In this document: positions 5,404 to 5,974 of the stretch, piece after piece
How positions within the stretch are numbered: position 1 is the first letter of the stretch
How the letters are laid out: the number at the start of each line of letters is the position of its first letter
Source of the DNA: Rhodoferax sp.
Lineage (GTDB): Bacteria; Pseudomonadota; Gammaproteobacteria; Burkholderiales; Burkholderiaceae_C
Direction of reading: 5' to 3'
Length of the DNA stretch: 5,974 nt
Assembly (NCBI GenBank): GCA_029865675.1
Contig: JARXAU010000188.1
Coordinates: forward strand, 1 to 5,974
Program-made: the position numbers and the translations under genes
Notes under the pieces: model-generated
What the model saw: only the letters and a program-made list of their open reading frames with translations
Database searches by the model: none
What the model was told of the DNA's origin: nothing

Positions 5404-5974
5404 TCAGACCGATTGGATGCCGATGGTCTTGAACTCGCCGGTGGCAATTTTCTTTTGCCATTCGGCCGGGCCGGTGATATGGGCGCTGGTGCCACTGGAG
5501 TCCACTGCCACCGTCACGGGCATATCGACCACGTCAAATTCGTAAATGGCTTCCATGCCCAGGTCGGCAAAGCCCACCACCTTGGCGTGTTTGATGGCCT
5601 TGCTGACCAAATACGCGGCGCCGCCCACGGCCATCAGGTAAGCGCTTTGATGCTTTTTGATGGCTTCAATGGCCACCGGGCCGCGCTCGGCTTTGCCCAC
5701 CATGGAGATCAGGCCGGTTTGGCTGAGCATCATCTCGGTAAAGCCGTCCATGCGCGTGGCGGTGGTGGGGCCGGCGGGGCCGACTGCCTCGTCGCCTACC
5801 GCATCGACTGGGCCTACGTAGTAAATCACCCGGTCGGTGAAGTCCACAGGCAGTTTCTCGCCCTTGGCCAGCATGTCCTGGATGCGCTTGTGCGCGGCGT
5901 CGCGGCCGGTGAGCAGCTTGCCCGACAGCAGCAGCGTGTCGCCCGGCTTCCAGGCCGCCACCTGCGCCTTGGTG
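5404..5974 (-). CDS. fumA: Class I (iron-sulfur) fumarate hydratase, C-terminal domain (5' end outside window)
   Basis: The enzyme interconverts fumarate and L-malate in the TCA cycle; class I members use an oxygen-sensitive 4Fe-4S cluster held by the N-terminal domain, which is not in view. The visible 189 residues are the beta-type domain. Blocks seen: LLLSGKLLTGRDAAHKR near its start, VIYYVGPVDAVGDEAVGPAGP, then TTATRMDGFTEMML (coded around 5766-5725), GKAERGP, AYLMAVGGAAYLVSKAI, and FADLGMEAIYEF. The frame continues past the GTG at 5961 to the window edge (…TKAQ), so that GTG is internal and the gene start is off-window. Close relatives are single-chain fumarases of roughly 500-550 residues. 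A separate beta subunit, or tartrate dehydratase beta, cannot be fully excluded without the upstream part, but the GRDAAHKR and AERGP blocks favour single-chain fumarase. It precedes murI by 33 bases. Confidence 0.92.
   Translation of the reverse strand, partial: TKAQVAAWKPGDTLLLSGKLLTGRDAAHKRIQDMLAKGEKLPVDFTDRVIYYVGPVDAVGDEAVGPAGPTTATRMDGFTEMMLSQTGLISMVGKAERGPVAIEAIKKHQSAYLMAVGGAAYLVSKAIKHAKVVGFADLGMEAIYEFDVVDMPVTVAVDSSGTSAHITGPAEWQKKIATGEFKTIGIQSV

Noticed and set aside
4726..5432. Several plus-strand frames of 66-106 codons within murI.
   Set aside because: Long antisense frames are expected in GC-rich coding DNA; these are compositionally biased (Arg/Ala-rich) and unsupported.

Overview
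The window looks like a housekeeping stretch of a Burkholderiales (Betaproteobacteria) chromosome, most likely Comamonadaceae (Rhodoferax/Polaromonas-like). This rests on the moderately high GC, the Gram-negative gene set, the family-typical protein sequences and the aat-bpt pairing common in betaproteobacteria. It is an inference from remembered families, not a search. I see no mobile element, CRISPR array, phage gene or other sign of recent transfer.

Layout from left to right. (1) The 3' two thirds of pssA (phosphatidylserine synthase) on the + strand, cut by the window edge. (2) A 206-base intergenic leader (549-754) with a candidate promoter, two competing small hairpins and a Shine-Dalgarno-like GAGGA, leading to pbpG, a periplasmic D-Ala-D-Ala endopeptidase of the PBP7 type that starts at TTG. 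(3) A short convergent gap holding a hairpin. (4) A tight minus-strand cluster read aat > bpt > iclR, with gaps of 18 and 4 bases. It joins the two bacterial N-degron aminoacyl-transferases to an IclR-type regulator. (5) An 89-base divergent region with a good candidate promoter for tRNA-Pro(TGG), which overlaps a weak candidate promoter for aat and holds a perfect 6-6-6 inverted repeat. (6) tRNA-Pro(TGG), a clean intrinsic terminator, then tRNA-Arg(TCT), both with encoded CCA. (7) On the minus strand, a class I fumarase (3' end only, running off the right edge) followed 33 bases later by murI (glutamate racemase), whose stop lies 6 bases from the tRNA-Arg CCA.

Functionally the genes cover envelope building (pssA lipid head group, pbpG peptidoglycan trimming, murI D-glutamate supply), N-terminal protein tagging for ClpS/ClpAP degradation (aat, bpt), translation (two tRNAs) and the TCA cycle (fumarase). 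The aat-bpt-iclR cluster is the one clear functional unit. Nothing here amounts to a new system. The points most worth a second look are the regulatory details: the pbpG leader, the aat/tRNA-Pro divergent promoter region, the terminator between the two tRNAs, and the coupling of iclR to the N-degron genes.
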